A DNA stretch of 64,000 bases from Rhodopseudomonas palustris (GCF_013415845.1 NZ_CP058907.1:1054001-1118000); one strand, 5' to 3'. Shown: positions 19,969 to 28,780, counted from the first letter of the stretch. Notes: generated by a model not told the origin, from the sequence alone. Translations and numbers: made by a program.

Positions 19969-20010
19969 GAGCCCTTCGCGCCTTCGTTCGTGACTTGGCG
20001 CGGAGGGCTC
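19969..20010 (+). other. Intergenic stem-loop after the binding-protein gene
   Basis: GAGCCCTTCGCGCC (19969-19982) pairs with GGCGCGGAGGGCTC (19997-20010) over 14 positions with one T-G wobble and a 14-nt loop. No T-run follows, so it is not a standard terminator. A stem at this place commonly protects or attenuates the message so that the binding protein is made in excess over the permease. The remaining 158 bp up to the next gene shows nothing I recognise. Confidence 0.65.
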
Positions 20011-20168
20011 TGGTCGACTATAGCGTTTTCGAACAAAGCGGATCGCGGTCCGTGTGAAGAAAGCGCATGACGCTCAACGGTTAGCGCGCCCAGTCGAGTC
20101 GGGAGTGAGATTGTGAAGGCTGGATTGAATCGAACGGAATCGGCGGCGTTCGCGCCAGCGGCTGTGTA

Positions 20169-21035
20169 ATGCGGACGATTCTCGGAATCCTGCCGGACGC
20201 GCTGGCCTACGGCATGGTGCTGTTCACGATCTCGATCGGCCTGTCGATCATGATGGGCCTGATGCGCGTGGTCAATCTCGCACACGGCGCATTCACGATG
20301 ATCGGCGGTTATCTCGCCTCGTTCGCGCTGGTTTCGCTCGGCGTTTCCTATCCGATCGCGATCCTGATCGCGGTGATCGGCGCGGTCATCATCTCGGTCC
20401 CGTTCGAGTTCCTGCTGTATCGGCGGATCTATCGCCGCTCCGACGAACTGACCCAGATCCTGCTGACGATCGGCATCACCTTCTTCATCGTCGGCATCGC
20501 CAACTACATCTTCGGCCCGACTTCGAAGCCGATCCCGCTGCCGGAGATGCTGAAGGGGCCGTTCGATCTCGGCTTCCGCATGATCCCGGCGCACCGGCTG
20601 TTCGTGATCGGCTGCGGCGTGGTCACCGCGGTGGCGCTGTGGCTACTGATCGAGAAGACCGAGTTCGGCGTGCGGCTGCGCGCGGCGGTCGACAATGGCG
20701 ACATGGCCGAGGCGCTCGGCATTCGCACCCAAATTGTCTATTCGGTCACCTTCGCGCTGGCGGTGGGGCTCGCGGCGTTTGGCGGCGTCGTCGGCGCCGA
20801 GCTGCTGCCGGTCGAGCCGTTCTACGCGCTACGCTACATGGTGACGTTCCTGGTCGTGGTCTCGGTCGGCGGCGCCGGCTCGGTCACCGGTGCGATGGCG
20901 GCGTCGCTGTTGCTCGGCCTTGCCGACACCACCGGCAAATATCTGGCGCCGGAGTTCGGCGAGTTCTTCTTCTATGTCGCGGTGATCGTCATCGTTTACG
21001 TATTCCCGCACGGCCTGTTCGGAAAGGCGCACTAA
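20169..21035 (+). CDS. Branched-chain-type ABC transporter permease (LivH)
   Basis: A 288-residue integral membrane protein of the LivH family with about eight hydrophobic segments. It includes the typical MRVVNLAHGAFTMIGGYLA segment near the N-terminus and SVGGAGSVTGA near the C-terminus. It forms the translocation channel with the LivM-type protein encoded 2 bp downstream. No convincing ribosome site precedes the ATG, but the first residues fit the family start. Confidence 0.9.
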   Translation: MRTILGILPDALAYGMVLFTISIGLSIMMGLMRVVNLAHGAFTMIGGYLASFALVSLGVSYPIAILIAVIGAVIISVPFEFLLYRRIYRRSDELTQILLTIGITFFIVGIANYIFGPTSKPIPLPEMLKGPFDLGFRMIPAHRLFVIGCGVVTAVALWLLIEKTEFGVRLRAAVDNGDMAEALGIRTQIVYSVTFALAVGLAAFGGVVGAELLPVEPFYALRYMVTFLVVVSVGGAGSVTGAMAASLLLGLADTTGKYLAPEFGEFFFYVAVIVIVYVFPHGLFGKAH

Positions 21036-21037
21036 AG

Positions 21038-22036
21038 ATGGCGACCTTGTCCGTCACCGCTGCGCCCTCGGCCTGGGCCGGTCTCCGCAACGACCTGATC
21101 GCTGCCGCGGTGATCGCCGTGCTCGGGGCGATCGGGTACTTTGTCTATCCCGACGATCTCGCCTTTCTGATCCGCGTGATCGGGCTGGCGTTCCTGGTGA
21201 TCTCGCTCGACCTCGTCACCGGCTATTGCGGCGTCGCCACGCTCGGCCATGCCGCGCTGTTCGGCGTCGGCGCCTATGCGGCCGGGAATTTCTGTCTCGC
21301 CGGCGTTACCGATCCGATCCTGATGCTGTTGATTGGCGCGCTGGCTGGTACCGCCACTGGGCTCGTCTCTGGCCTCTTGGTGACGCGTTTCCGCGGCCTG
21401 CCCCAGCTCGTGCTGTCGATCGCGTTCGGCCAGCTGGTGGCCGCGCTCGCCAACAAGCTGTCGTCGATCACCGGCGGCAGCGACGGCCTTGCCGGCATCT
21501 CGCCGAGCCCGGTGTTCGGCATCTTCAACTTCGATATGTTCGGCCGCACCGGTTACGTGTTCTCGGTGATCGTGCTGCTGGTCACGATGGTGACGCTGCT
21601 TCGCTTCGCCCGCTCGCCGTTCGCGCTGCTGTGCCGTGCCATCAAGGACGACACGCTGCGGACCCGGATGATCGGCGTCTCGGTGTATCCTCGGCTGGTG
21701 GTGATGTACTGCGTGGCCGGTGCGGTCGCCGGGCTCGGCGGAGCGCTGACCGCGATCAACACCGGCGTGGTCGGGCTCGACAGCGTCAGCTTCGAGCGCT
21801 CGGCCGAAGCGCTGATCATGCTGATCCTCGGCGGTGCCGGCAATCTGTGGGGCGCGTTGATCGGTGCGATCCTGTTCGAGCTGTTTCACCACTACGTCTC
21901 GACCGCGAGCCCGTTCCACTGGATGATCCTGGTCGGTGTGTTGCTGATCGTGGTGGTGCTGTTCTTCCCCAAGGGGCTGGTCAACGAAGTGACCCGGCGG
22001 ATCGGCGATTTCAGGCAGGCGAGGGCGGCGCGATGA
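21038..22036 (+). CDS. Branched-chain-type ABC transporter permease (LivM)
   Basis: A 332-residue LivM-family permease with about nine hydrophobic segments. The family landmarks GYCGVATLGHAALFGVGAY and ILGGAGNLWGALIGA are present. The ATG at 21038 follows the livH stop by 2 bp; the open frame upstream of it lies antisense-free inside livH but has no family resemblance. The stop overlaps the ATPase gene start (ATGA at 22033). Confidence 0.9.
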   Translation: MATLSVTAAPSAWAGLRNDLIAAAVIAVLGAIGYFVYPDDLAFLIRVIGLAFLVISLDLVTGYCGVATLGHAALFGVGAYAAGNFCLAGVTDPILMLLIGALAGTATGLVSGLLVTRFRGLPQLVLSIAFGQLVAALANKLSSITGGSDGLAGISPSPVFGIFNFDMFGRTGYVFSVIVLLVTMVTLLRFARSPFALLCRAIKDDTLRTRMIGVSVYPRLVVMYCVAGAVAGLGGALTAINTGVVGLDSVSFERSAEALIMLILGGAGNLWGALIGAILFELFHHYVSTASPFHWMILVGVLLIVVVLFFPKGLVNEVTRRIGDFRQARAAR

Positions 22037-22797
22037 CGACCTTGCTCGAAGTCCAGCGTCTGTCGAAATCGTTCGGCGGCTTGCGCGTCACCGACGACGT
22101 CTCGTTCACGCTGTCGAGCGGCGACCGCGTTGCGCTGATCGGGCCGAACGGCGCCGGCAAGACCACGCTGGTCAATCAGCTCTCCGGAGATCTGGCGCCG
22201 TCGGATGGCCGCATCCTTCTCGCCGGCGAGGACGTCACCACCGCATCGATCCCCCAGCGCGTCCGCGGAGGTCTGGTGCGCACCTTTCAGGTGACGCGCC
22301 TGTTCACCAGCCTCACGGTGGCCGAGAACGTCGCGCTCGCAGTGATGCAGCGCCGCGGCCTGACCAAGCGGATGTTCTCTTCGGTGATCGACAAGTCAGA
22401 TGTTCGCGACGAGTGGCAGGGCGTGCTCAGCCTGCTCGGCATCGGTCATCTGGCGGCCACGCCGGTGACCAAACTGGCTTACGGCCAGCAGCGGCTGCTC
22501 GATCTTGCGATCGGTCTCGCCATGAAGCCGCGGGTGCTGGTGTTGGACGAGCCTGCAGCCGGCGTGCCGCACGACGAGTCGCCGCGGATCCTCGAAGCGA
22601 TCGGGCGGATGTCGCCGGAGATCGCGATCCTGATGATCGAGCACGACATGGATCTGGTGTTCAAATTCGCCAAGCGCGTGCTGGTGCTGGCGAACGGCGC
22701 GCTGATCTTCGAAGGCACGCCCGCTGAGGTGAAGGAAAACGACGCCGTCCGTGCGGCCTATTTGGGAAACTATGCCGATGCCCGCCGCGCGTCTTGA
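22033..22797 (+). CDS. ABC transporter ATP-binding protein (LivG)
   Basis: A 254-residue LivG-type ATPase. Walker A is GPNGAGKTT and Walker B is VLVLDEPAAG. The signature motif is unusual: LAYGQQRLLDLA stands where LSYGEQRxLEIA is usual. VRTFQVTRLF, with the Q-loop, is typical of LivG. It energises import together with LivF, which starts inside this gene (26-bp overlap). The C-terminus ends in NYADARRAS, an ordinary end for the family. Confidence 0.9.
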   Translation: MTTLLEVQRLSKSFGGLRVTDDVSFTLSSGDRVALIGPNGAGKTTLVNQLSGDLAPSDGRILLAGEDVTTASIPQRVRGGLVRTFQVTRLFTSLTVAENVALAVMQRRGLTKRMFSSVIDKSDVRDEWQGVLSLLGIGHLAATPVTKLAYGQQRLLDLAIGLAMKPRVLVLDEPAAGVPHDESPRILEAIGRMSPEIAILMIEHDMDLVFKFAKRVLVLANGALIFEGTPAEVKENDAVRAAYLGNYADARRAS

Positions 22798-23491
22798 GGT
22801 CGAGCGCCTGTCCGCCGGCTACGGCTCGGTGAGCATTCTGAGCGACATCGGCTTTGCCGTGCCGGCCGGCGGGCGGCTGACGGTGCTCGGCCGTAACGGC
22901 GTCGGCAAGACCACGCTGCTGGCGACCCTGATGGGGCTGACCACCCACAAGGGTGGGACGGTTCGGATCGGCGAGCGCGAGGTGACTGGGCTCAAGACCT
23001 ACGCGCGGGCCGCCGCAGGTCTCGGCTACGTGCCGCAGACGCGCGATGTCTTTCGCTCGCTCACTGTCGAGGAAAACCTGTTCACTGGACTCAAGGGCCG
23101 GCCGCGGTCCGAACTGGAGTCCGTGTATGCGATGTTCCCGCGGCTGGCGGAGCGTCGCAACCATGGCGGCATGCAGCTCTCCGGCGGTGAGCAGCAGATG
23201 CTGTCGCTGGCCCGCACGCTGCTGGGCAAGCCGAGTGTGCTGCTGCTCGACGAGCCGCTCGAAGGCTTGGCGCCTGTGATCTGTGATCAACTGATGGCGA
23301 CGATCATCAAGCTCGCAGAGTCGGGTGAGATGACCGTGGTGCTGGTCGAACAGCAGATCGAGCGCGCTCTCGATTTCGCCGACGATGTGCTGGTGGTCGA
23401 GCGCGGCCGGATCGTTTGGCGGGGGCAGGCCGCGGAGTTCAGGGCCGACCGCGAACTGGCCGACCGGCTGCTCGGCGTCGGTATCGGCTGA
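22772..23491 (+). CDS. ABC transporter ATP-binding protein (LivF)
   Basis: A 239-residue LivF-type ATPase. Walker A is GRNGVGKTT, the signature is LSGGEQQMLSLAR, Walker B is LLLDEPLEG, and VEQQIERAL carries the H-loop region with Q in the usual LivF form. The ATG at 22772 is preceded by GGGAA; a second ATG lies two codons on. This is the last gene of the five-gene importer. It ends 13 bp before the convergent bacteriophytochrome gene. Confidence 0.9.
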   Translation: MPMPAARLEVERLSAGYGSVSILSDIGFAVPAGGRLTVLGRNGVGKTTLLATLMGLTTHKGGTVRIGEREVTGLKTYARAAAGLGYVPQTRDVFRSLTVEENLFTGLKGRPRSELESVYAMFPRLAERRNHGGMQLSGGEQQMLSLARTLLGKPSVLLLDEPLEGLAPVICDQLMATIIKLAESGEMTVVLVEQQIERALDFADDVLVVERGRIVWRGQAAEFRADRELADRLLGVGIG

Positions 23492-23504
23492 GCCTGCGCG
23501 TCGC

Positions 23505-26042
23505 TCATTCGCTATCGTCGAGCATTGCGGACAGGGCACCGCGCAGCGAGTCGATCGAATACGGCTTACGGACGATCGGCAGGCCGCGCATGCGCTCGGG
23601 GATCATTGCCGTGTCGCCGTAGCCGGTGGCGAAGATGAAAGGGATGCCGAGGCGTTCGAGTTCATCGGCCACCGGAAGCGAACTGCCGCTACCGAGATTG
23701 ACGTCGAGAATTGCCAGCGTCGGTGGCCGCTGCGCGATTGTCTGCAGCGCTTCTTCGGCGGAGGCGACCGAGGTTACCAACTTCGCTCCGATTGCGCCGA
23801 GCATATCCTCGGCGTCCAGTGCGATCACCAGTTGATCTTCGACGAGCAGGATCGATGCGTCGGCGATGTTCAGCGCGCTGCTGTCGGTGCTCTGGCCGCT
23901 TGCCTGCACGCTGGACAGCCGCTGCAGCGTCTCGGTGACGAATTGGCCCGGAATACCGAGTCGGGCGACGACGCCGCCCGGCAGGTAGTCGACTTCGCTC
24001 CATCCGCCGAGATCGAACGGAATGCTGCGGCTGAGCAGCACCGTGCCGAAGCCCTGCCGAGTCGGTGGCCGGACCGGCGGGCCGCAGCTCTCGGTCCACT
24101 CGATGTCGCAGCGGCCGTCGTCGCGCACCGTCCAGGCGACCTTGAGGCGTCCCGACGAGCGCGACAACGCGCCGTATTTCGCCGCATTGGTGGCCAGCTC
24201 GTGTAGCACCAGCGCCAGCACCGAATAGGCGCGGGCATCGACGCCGACATCCGGGCCCTCGAGAGCGATCTGGCTCGCCGGGTAGGGCGACAGTTCGGCT
24301 TGGATCAGATCGAGCAGCGCGCCGCCGCCGTCGGACCGCACCACCTGATCGTGCGCAAACGACAGCGCCATGATCCGACCACGCAGCGCCGAAGCGAACT
24401 CCTCCAGCGATTTGCCGTCGCCGGCGGGCTGATTCACCAGCGATTTGATCAGCGCCAGGATGTTCTTGACGCGATGATTGAGTTCTTCGTTGAGGACGCG
24501 CTGTCGTACCTCCGCCTTCTTGCGCTCAGCCGAGAGTATTTCGCTCTGCCTCAGCAGGACTTCGCGCAAGCCAACCTGAATGGTTGCCGCGGTGTCGCGA
24601 TCGTCTGGGCTCCATGGTACCGATTGGCCATCGACTTGCTCTTTCCAGATCGAGAAGCTCTTGCGCGGCGTCAGCCGGTCGCCGAGCGGGCCGGTGTCGT
24701 AGGTCTTGTTCGGATCGCCCGCCCAATTCAGCGTCTGGACTTGCTCCTTGCGGAAGAACAGCAAGTAGTCGCCGGCGACCTGCGACAGCGGGATCGCAAG
24801 CATGCCGGCTGCGGCGCCGGCATAGTCGGTCGCCGCCGCGATCCGGTCGGTGAGGGCGTGGGTGGCGACGATCTCGTTGCCGGCCCGGCCGGTGAGAAGA
24901 TGCAGGATCGACGGCAGCGCGTCAGCGGGCGGCGTCGATCCGTGCGCGGTCCAGACCCCGTTCATCCACAGCCCGACGCCGTCGCTCGGGATCAGGTCGG
25001 CGATGCGTTTCAGGTTGCCGCGCAGAAAGTCGTCGACCGAGGCGTCGAACGACATCTCGCTGGTCAGGCTGTCGAGTGTCCGCCGGGTGCGCAGCGAGGA
25101 CTGGAAGCGGCGTTGGTGGTGGGCGGCGGTGAAGTGCAGCGAGAAGAAGTCGGCGAACATTTCGGCGGCGACGCGCTGCGCCATCGGCACGGCACGCGGC
25201 TCGTAATGATGACAGGCGATCAATCCCCATAGCGTGCCGTCAATGATGATCGACAGCGACATCGAGGCGCTGACGCCCATGTTCCGCAGATATTCGAGAT
25301 GGACCGGCGAGACGCTGCGCAGGTGCGCGAACGACAGATCGAGCGCGGCGCCGGAGGCGTCGCGCTCGGGCACGATCCGGCTGCTGATGCCGCGCGAATC
25401 CGAGATCACGCGGATCGCGTTCTTCAAGTACAGCAGCCGCGCCTGTTGTGGGATGTCGGAGGCTGGGAAGTGCTGACCGAGAAAGCTCTCGAGGTCGCTG
25501 CGCTTCGCCTCGCCGATCACTTTGCCGGAGCCGTCGTCCGCGAAGCGGTACATCATCACGCGGTGATAGCCGAGCATCGCCTGGAGATAGCGCGGTACCC
25601 GTGCGGCCATCTCCTCGAGTGACTTCAGCTCTTTGGTGCGCGCGATGATCTGCCGCGTCAGCCGCAGCGGATTGTCGGCCTGATCGGCCGCCGCAGGTTC
25701 GAATTCGACGATCGATGTACCGTCATGGCGATGCAGCGAGATGTCGAAGGTGCGGCCGGTCAGGCCGTCGCGCCAACCGAAGATCAGCGCCGGCCGCTTT
25801 GGATCGGAGGACTGCGCCAGTGCGTTGCGCAGCGCGTGGGCTTCGGTCTCGCCGAAGTAATCGGCGAGTAGCTCGCCGACCCGCGGAGTTTCGCGTCCAA
25901 AGAACGCGCCGGCATTTTCCGAAATGCGCGTGATCCGCACCGCCTGCGCGTCGCAGGCCAGCAGGCAGCCGCACGGCTGAATGCTGCCGGGGATGTGGAT
26001 CGGCTCGCGATCGCAGGAGGTGAGATCGACCTTACGCGGCAT
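23505..26042 (-). CDS. bphP: Bacteriophytochrome histidine kinase with C-terminal receiver (BphP6-type)
   Basis: An 845-residue red/far-red light sensor. The start at 26042 gives MPRKVDLTSC, with the biliverdin-attaching cysteine at residue 10. PAS, GAF and PHY domains follow: the PASDIP motif is at 193-198 (Asp196), a GAF histidine in SPVHLEYL is near 248, and the PHY tongue shows PRKSF and WKEQ. An HWE/HisKA_2 kinase (NHRVKN) and a receiver (LLVEDQ; Asp in AILDVN) complete it. I recognise the photosensor as the R. palustris RpBphP6 protein from which a near-infrared fluorescent protein was engineered. Its native target is unclear. Confidence 0.93.
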   Translation of the reverse strand: MPRKVDLTSCDREPIHIPGSIQPCGCLLACDAQAVRITRISENAGAFFGRETPRVGELLADYFGETEAHALRNALAQSSDPKRPALIFGWRDGLTGRTFDISLHRHDGTSIVEFEPAAADQADNPLRLTRQIIARTKELKSLEEMAARVPRYLQAMLGYHRVMMYRFADDGSGKVIGEAKRSDLESFLGQHFPASDIPQQARLLYLKNAIRVISDSRGISSRIVPERDASGAALDLSFAHLRSVSPVHLEYLRNMGVSASMSLSIIIDGTLWGLIACHHYEPRAVPMAQRVAAEMFADFFSLHFTAAHHQRRFQSSLRTRRTLDSLTSEMSFDASVDDFLRGNLKRIADLIPSDGVGLWMNGVWTAHGSTPPADALPSILHLLTGRAGNEIVATHALTDRIAAATDYAGAAAGMLAIPLSQVAGDYLLFFRKEQVQTLNWAGDPNKTYDTGPLGDRLTPRKSFSIWKEQVDGQSVPWSPDDRDTAATIQVGLREVLLRQSEILSAERKKAEVRQRVLNEELNHRVKNILALIKSLVNQPAGDGKSLEEFASALRGRIMALSFAHDQVVRSDGGGALLDLIQAELSPYPASQIALEGPDVGVDARAYSVLALVLHELATNAAKYGALSRSSGRLKVAWTVRDDGRCDIEWTESCGPPVRPPTRQGFGTVLLSRSIPFDLGGWSEVDYLPGGVVARLGIPGQFVTETLQRLSSVQASGQSTDSSALNIADASILLVEDQLVIALDAEDMLGAIGAKLVTSVASAEEALQTIAQRPPTLAILDVNLGSGSSLPVADELERLGIPFIFATGYGDTAMIPERMRGLPIVRKPYSIDSLRGALSAMLDDSE

Positions 26043-26206
26043 CGGACGCCCCCAGCGGGTATCGAGCGCGCTCCGCTCTGCGCTCGATCGGAGGCGCGCA
26101 GTGCTCACAGGTGATCGTCAACAGGATGGAAGCGCCAACAGCCAATGGATGCCTTGTGGGGTGGGGAGGAGCGAGCTGACGACAGCCGTCCACCGGGCTA
26201 AGGCTG

Positions 26207-26227
26207 GAGACACTCGCGACGTGTCTC
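26207..26227. promoter_or_regulatory. Perfect inverted repeat between bacteriophytochrome and Crp/Fnr genes
   Basis: GAGACAC-TCGCGAC-GTGTCTC, with 7-bp perfect arms, is centred in the 257-bp divergent region (starts at 26042 and 26300). It looks like a dimer-binding operator. The regulator is unknown; the adjacent Crp/Fnr protein is the simplest guess, but the sequence is not a CRP or FNR consensus. Confidence 0.45.
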
Positions 26228-26299
26228 GCTTGGACGCTGGGAACCAATCTAACCCCGATGCATTGTTTGTTCCGTTCACTAGTGGACAGAGGAACAGGC

Positions 26300-27043
26300 G
26301 TGACCGACACTTCCCACCGGCCCAACAACAATTTGTTGCGAGCGCTGAGCGCAACCGACTTCGAGCTGGTTCGTCCGCATCTCAGGTGCGAGAGCCGGGC
26401 CGCCGGCGATCTGCTGTATCGCCCGGGCGATCACGTCGGCAGCGCGTACTTTCCGTGCGGGCCGAGCCTTGTCTCCTACGAGGTGACCGACGGCGACGGC
26501 CGCGGCGTCGAGACGGTGCTGGTCGGGCGCGAGGGCGCGGTCGGCGGGATCGTCAGCTCAGGTTTCCTGCCGGCGTATTGCCTGATCAACGTCAAGTTCG
26601 AAGGGCCGTTCGTCCGCGTGCCGATCCTCAGCATCCAGGCTGCCAAGGATCGCTCGCCGAGCTTCAAGAACCTGTTTGCGCGCTATGCCGATTGCCTGAT
26701 GGCGCAGATGTTTCAGGCGACCGCGTGCAACGCGATTCACTCGATCGAGCAGCGCACCGCGAAGTGGATCGCCGCGGCGATGGACCGGACCGGCGACACG
26801 ATGGTCCCGCTCACCCATGAACAGCTCGCGGCGATGATGGGCGTCGGCCGCAGCTACACCAGTCGCGTGCTGCAGGCCTTCCGCCACGAGGGCATCCTGA
26901 CCACGCGGCGCGGCGCGCTGATCGTCGATGATGCCGACAAGCTGCGGCAGCGGGCCTGCCGCTGCAACGAGGCGATCAAGGACCATTTCGACATCGTCTT
27001 GCGTGGAGTCTATCCTGAACCGGACGACGCGGCGGTGGCGTAG
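26300..27043 (+). CDS. Crp/Fnr-family transcriptional regulator
   Basis: A 247-residue Crp/Fnr protein. It has an N-terminal cyclic-nucleotide-binding-like barrel (LLYRPGDHVGSAYFP) and a C-terminal winged helix (MGVGRSYTSRVLQAF). There is no N-terminal cysteine cluster, so an FNR-type Fe-S sensor is unlikely. The barrel resembles the large alphaproteobacterial group with no assigned ligand. The GTG at 26300 is chosen because AGAGGAAC precedes it; the frame is open from an ATG at 26258. It is divergent from the bacteriophytochrome. Confidence 0.8.
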   Translation: MTDTSHRPNNNLLRALSATDFELVRPHLRCESRAAGDLLYRPGDHVGSAYFPCGPSLVSYEVTDGDGRGVETVLVGREGAVGGIVSSGFLPAYCLINVKFEGPFVRVPILSIQAAKDRSPSFKNLFARYADCLMAQMFQATACNAIHSIEQRTAKWIAAAMDRTGDTMVPLTHEQLAAMMGVGRSYTSRVLQAFRHEGILTTRRGALIVDDADKLRQRACRCNEAIKDHFDIVLRGVYPEPDDAAVA

Positions 27044-27064
27044 TCCTGGCACAGGCCCAAGGCT

Positions 27065-27796
27065 TCAGCGCGCCGGCGCGCGCTTGAGATGCAGGTAGCC
27101 GGGATCGAATTCGCCGATCTTGGCGAGGCTCTGCCAGTTGCGGATCGTCAGCACCCCATAGCGGAAGTCCATCGTCTTCGACGCCCGCAGCAATGAGATC
27201 GTGCGGTTGACGGTGGCGATCGCCATGCCGAGCGTATCGCCCAGTTGGGCGAGGCTGATCGGGAGCTGCATTGAATTACCGTCGGTCAGCTTGGACACCT
27301 CGGCGCGGTAGAACAGCTCGCAGAACAGATGCGCCATCCGCGCCTTCATCGTCCGGGCCGAATTGTTGGTGATTGCCTCGCGGAAAATCGCCGCATCCAC
27401 AAGGGTCTCGCGCCAGATCGCAAAGCCGAGCCCGGGCCGGGCTTCGAACATCCGCAGGATCTCCCGGTGCGGAATGATCGCCGCCACCGCATGCCCAATC
27501 GCGCAGAGCGAATGATCCATCCGCTCGAGGAAGATCCCCTGCGAATCCGGCAAGTCACCGACCATGTGAAACGACAAGAATTGGCGGCGGCCGTCTCGCT
27601 GCAGATGATATCGCCCTAGCATGCCGTCAACGACCAGCGCGGCGCCTTTCGGCGATTCGCCCTGTCGGATCAGATCCTCGCCGCTCTCGAGCTCCCGCAG
27701 GGTGAAGCTGAGATCGCGAATCGCGATGAGATCATCGGCCGACAGTCGGGAGTGCTCCCGCAGCTTGTCGATCAGGACTCGATGGACATCCTTCAT
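27065..27796 (-). CDS. Crp/Fnr-family transcriptional regulator
   Basis: A 243-residue Crp/Fnr protein with effector barrel (GEDLIRQGESPKGAALVVDG) and HTH (LGDTLGMAIATVNRTISLL). It differs clearly from its convergent neighbour, so the two are not a tandem duplication. The ATG at 27796 has AAAGGG six bases upstream on its strand; a start 26 codons further up is possible. No sensor cysteines cluster at the N-terminus. It is divergent from the histidine phosphatase gene. Confidence 0.8.
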   Translation of the reverse strand: MKDVHRVLIDKLREHSRLSADDLIAIRDLSFTLRELESGEDLIRQGESPKGAALVVDGMLGRYHLQRDGRRQFLSFHMVGDLPDSQGIFLERMDHSLCAIGHAVAAIIPHREILRMFEARPGLGFAIWRETLVDAAIFREAITNNSARTMKARMAHLFCELFYRAEVSKLTDGNSMQLPISLAQLGDTLGMAIATVNRTISLLRASKTMDFRYGVLTIRNWQSLAKIGEFDPGYLHLKRAPAR

Positions 27797-27809
27797 GTCG
27801 CCCTTTCGG

Positions 27810-27824
27810 ATCAGATCATCTGAT
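27810..27824. promoter_or_regulatory. Perfect 15-bp palindrome at the Crp/Fnr start
   Basis: ATCAGAT-C-ATCTGAT lies 13 bp upstream of the minus-strand ATG at 27796, where a repressor would block transcription or translation. It could be an autoregulatory site. If translation starts further upstream, this sequence would be coding and the palindrome incidental. Confidence 0.35.
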
Positions 27825-27962
27825 AGGTAGTGGAACTTGGGAGCTTCAACTCCGAAGGACGGCAGAGGTTGCAATTTCCGGGCCGGGTCGCCGTGTTCGT
27901 CTTCGCTTGCGCGGTGCGCGTCCGGCGTGCTCTGTCGGCCGGATCGTTCGCGAGGATGACCG

Positions 27963-28538
27963 ATGAGCGAGTTCAGCCGTCTGTGGCTGGTCCGGCATGC
28001 GCCGGTCGATGGACCGAAGGGCGTGATTCACGCGCCTGACGCGCCAGTCGACCTCGGCGACAGCGCGGCGCTCGGTGCGCTACGTGAAAAGCTGCCGGGC
28101 GATGCTGCGATCTTCGCCAGTCCGAGCCAGCGCACCCGCGACACAGCCGCGGCGCTCGGGCTCGAGCCGCATCTCGATCCGGATTTCCGCGAGCAGGATT
28201 TCGGGACCTGGACCGGACGTCGCCACGACGATTTGTCGCGCGAACTCGGCCCAGCCTACGATGCCTTTTGGCAGGACGCCGCCCGTCTGGCGCCACCGGG
28301 TGGCGAGAGCTTTGTCGATCAAATCGAACGGGTGCGGCGCGGTCTGGCGCGGCTGCCCGGTGGCGATGTCGTGCTGGTGGTACACTCCGGCACCATTCGC
28401 GCCGTACTGGCGATTGCACTCGGGACTTCGCCCGAAGCGGCGCTGAGCTTCGTGATCGATCCGCTGTCGCTGACGTTGATCGATCGGCTGGGATCCTCCG
28501 GCTGGCGGATCGTCTGGGTCAATCGCGTGGTCGGTTAG
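27963..28538 (+). CDS. Histidine phosphatase family protein (possible alpha-ribazole phosphatase)
   Basis: A 191-residue branch-1 histidine phosphatase. LVRHAP near the N-terminus holds the catalytic His in place of the usual RHG. The second catalytic His is in VVHSGTIRA, and the SQRTRDTA and EQDFGTWTGR segments are typical. CobC of cobalamin synthesis belongs to this family, and a cobalamin riboswitch begins about 60 bp downstream. However, that element points away from this gene, so the B12 link is only proximity. Confidence 0.75.
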   Translation: MSEFSRLWLVRHAPVDGPKGVIHAPDAPVDLGDSAALGALREKLPGDAAIFASPSQRTRDTAAALGLEPHLDPDFREQDFGTWTGRRHDDLSRELGPAYDAFWQDAARLAPPGGESFVDQIERVRRGLARLPGGDVVLVVHSGTIRAVLAIALGTSPEAALSFVIDPLSLTLIDRLGSSGWRIVWVNRVVG

Positions 28539-28601
28539 GCCGGCCGTTTGGACCCAAGCCTTTTTGCTTGCGCGGCCTGTTGCCGCGTGCTCTGGTTTTG
28601 A

Positions 28602-28780
28602 CGTCTTCGGTGCCTCGCGTGCGAGGTGAAACTGGGAATACGGTGCTGTGTTTTTCACCTAATCCGTAGCTGCCCCCGCAACTGTAGGCGGATCTGTCCG
28701 GATCATGTAGCCACTGACGTCCTCGGCGTCGGGAAGGCGGTCCAGGCGATATCCGTGAGCCAGGAGACCGGCCGAAGACG
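28602..28780 (+). ncRNA. Cobalamin (B12) riboswitch
   Basis: The element is closed by a perfect P1 stem, CGTCTTCGG (28602-28610) with CCGAAGACG (28772-28780). Inside are the conserved blocks: GGTGCC at the 5' side, a GCTGCCCCCGCAACTGTA core, GCCACTG, GGGAAGGCGG, and the B12 box AGCCAGGAGACCGG ending at the 3' side of P1. It binds adenosyl- or methylcobalamin and represses downstream expression. About 200 nt of leader follow before the gene at 28981. There GGGAG/CTCCC and GGCAGG/CCTGCC can pair, but no T-run is seen. Confidence 0.93.

Noticed and set aside
26274..26287. Near-palindrome GTTCACTAGTGGAC just before the Crp/Fnr ribosome site
   Set aside because: One mismatch pair and no second copy; weaker than the perfect dyad at 26207, so not listed as an operator.
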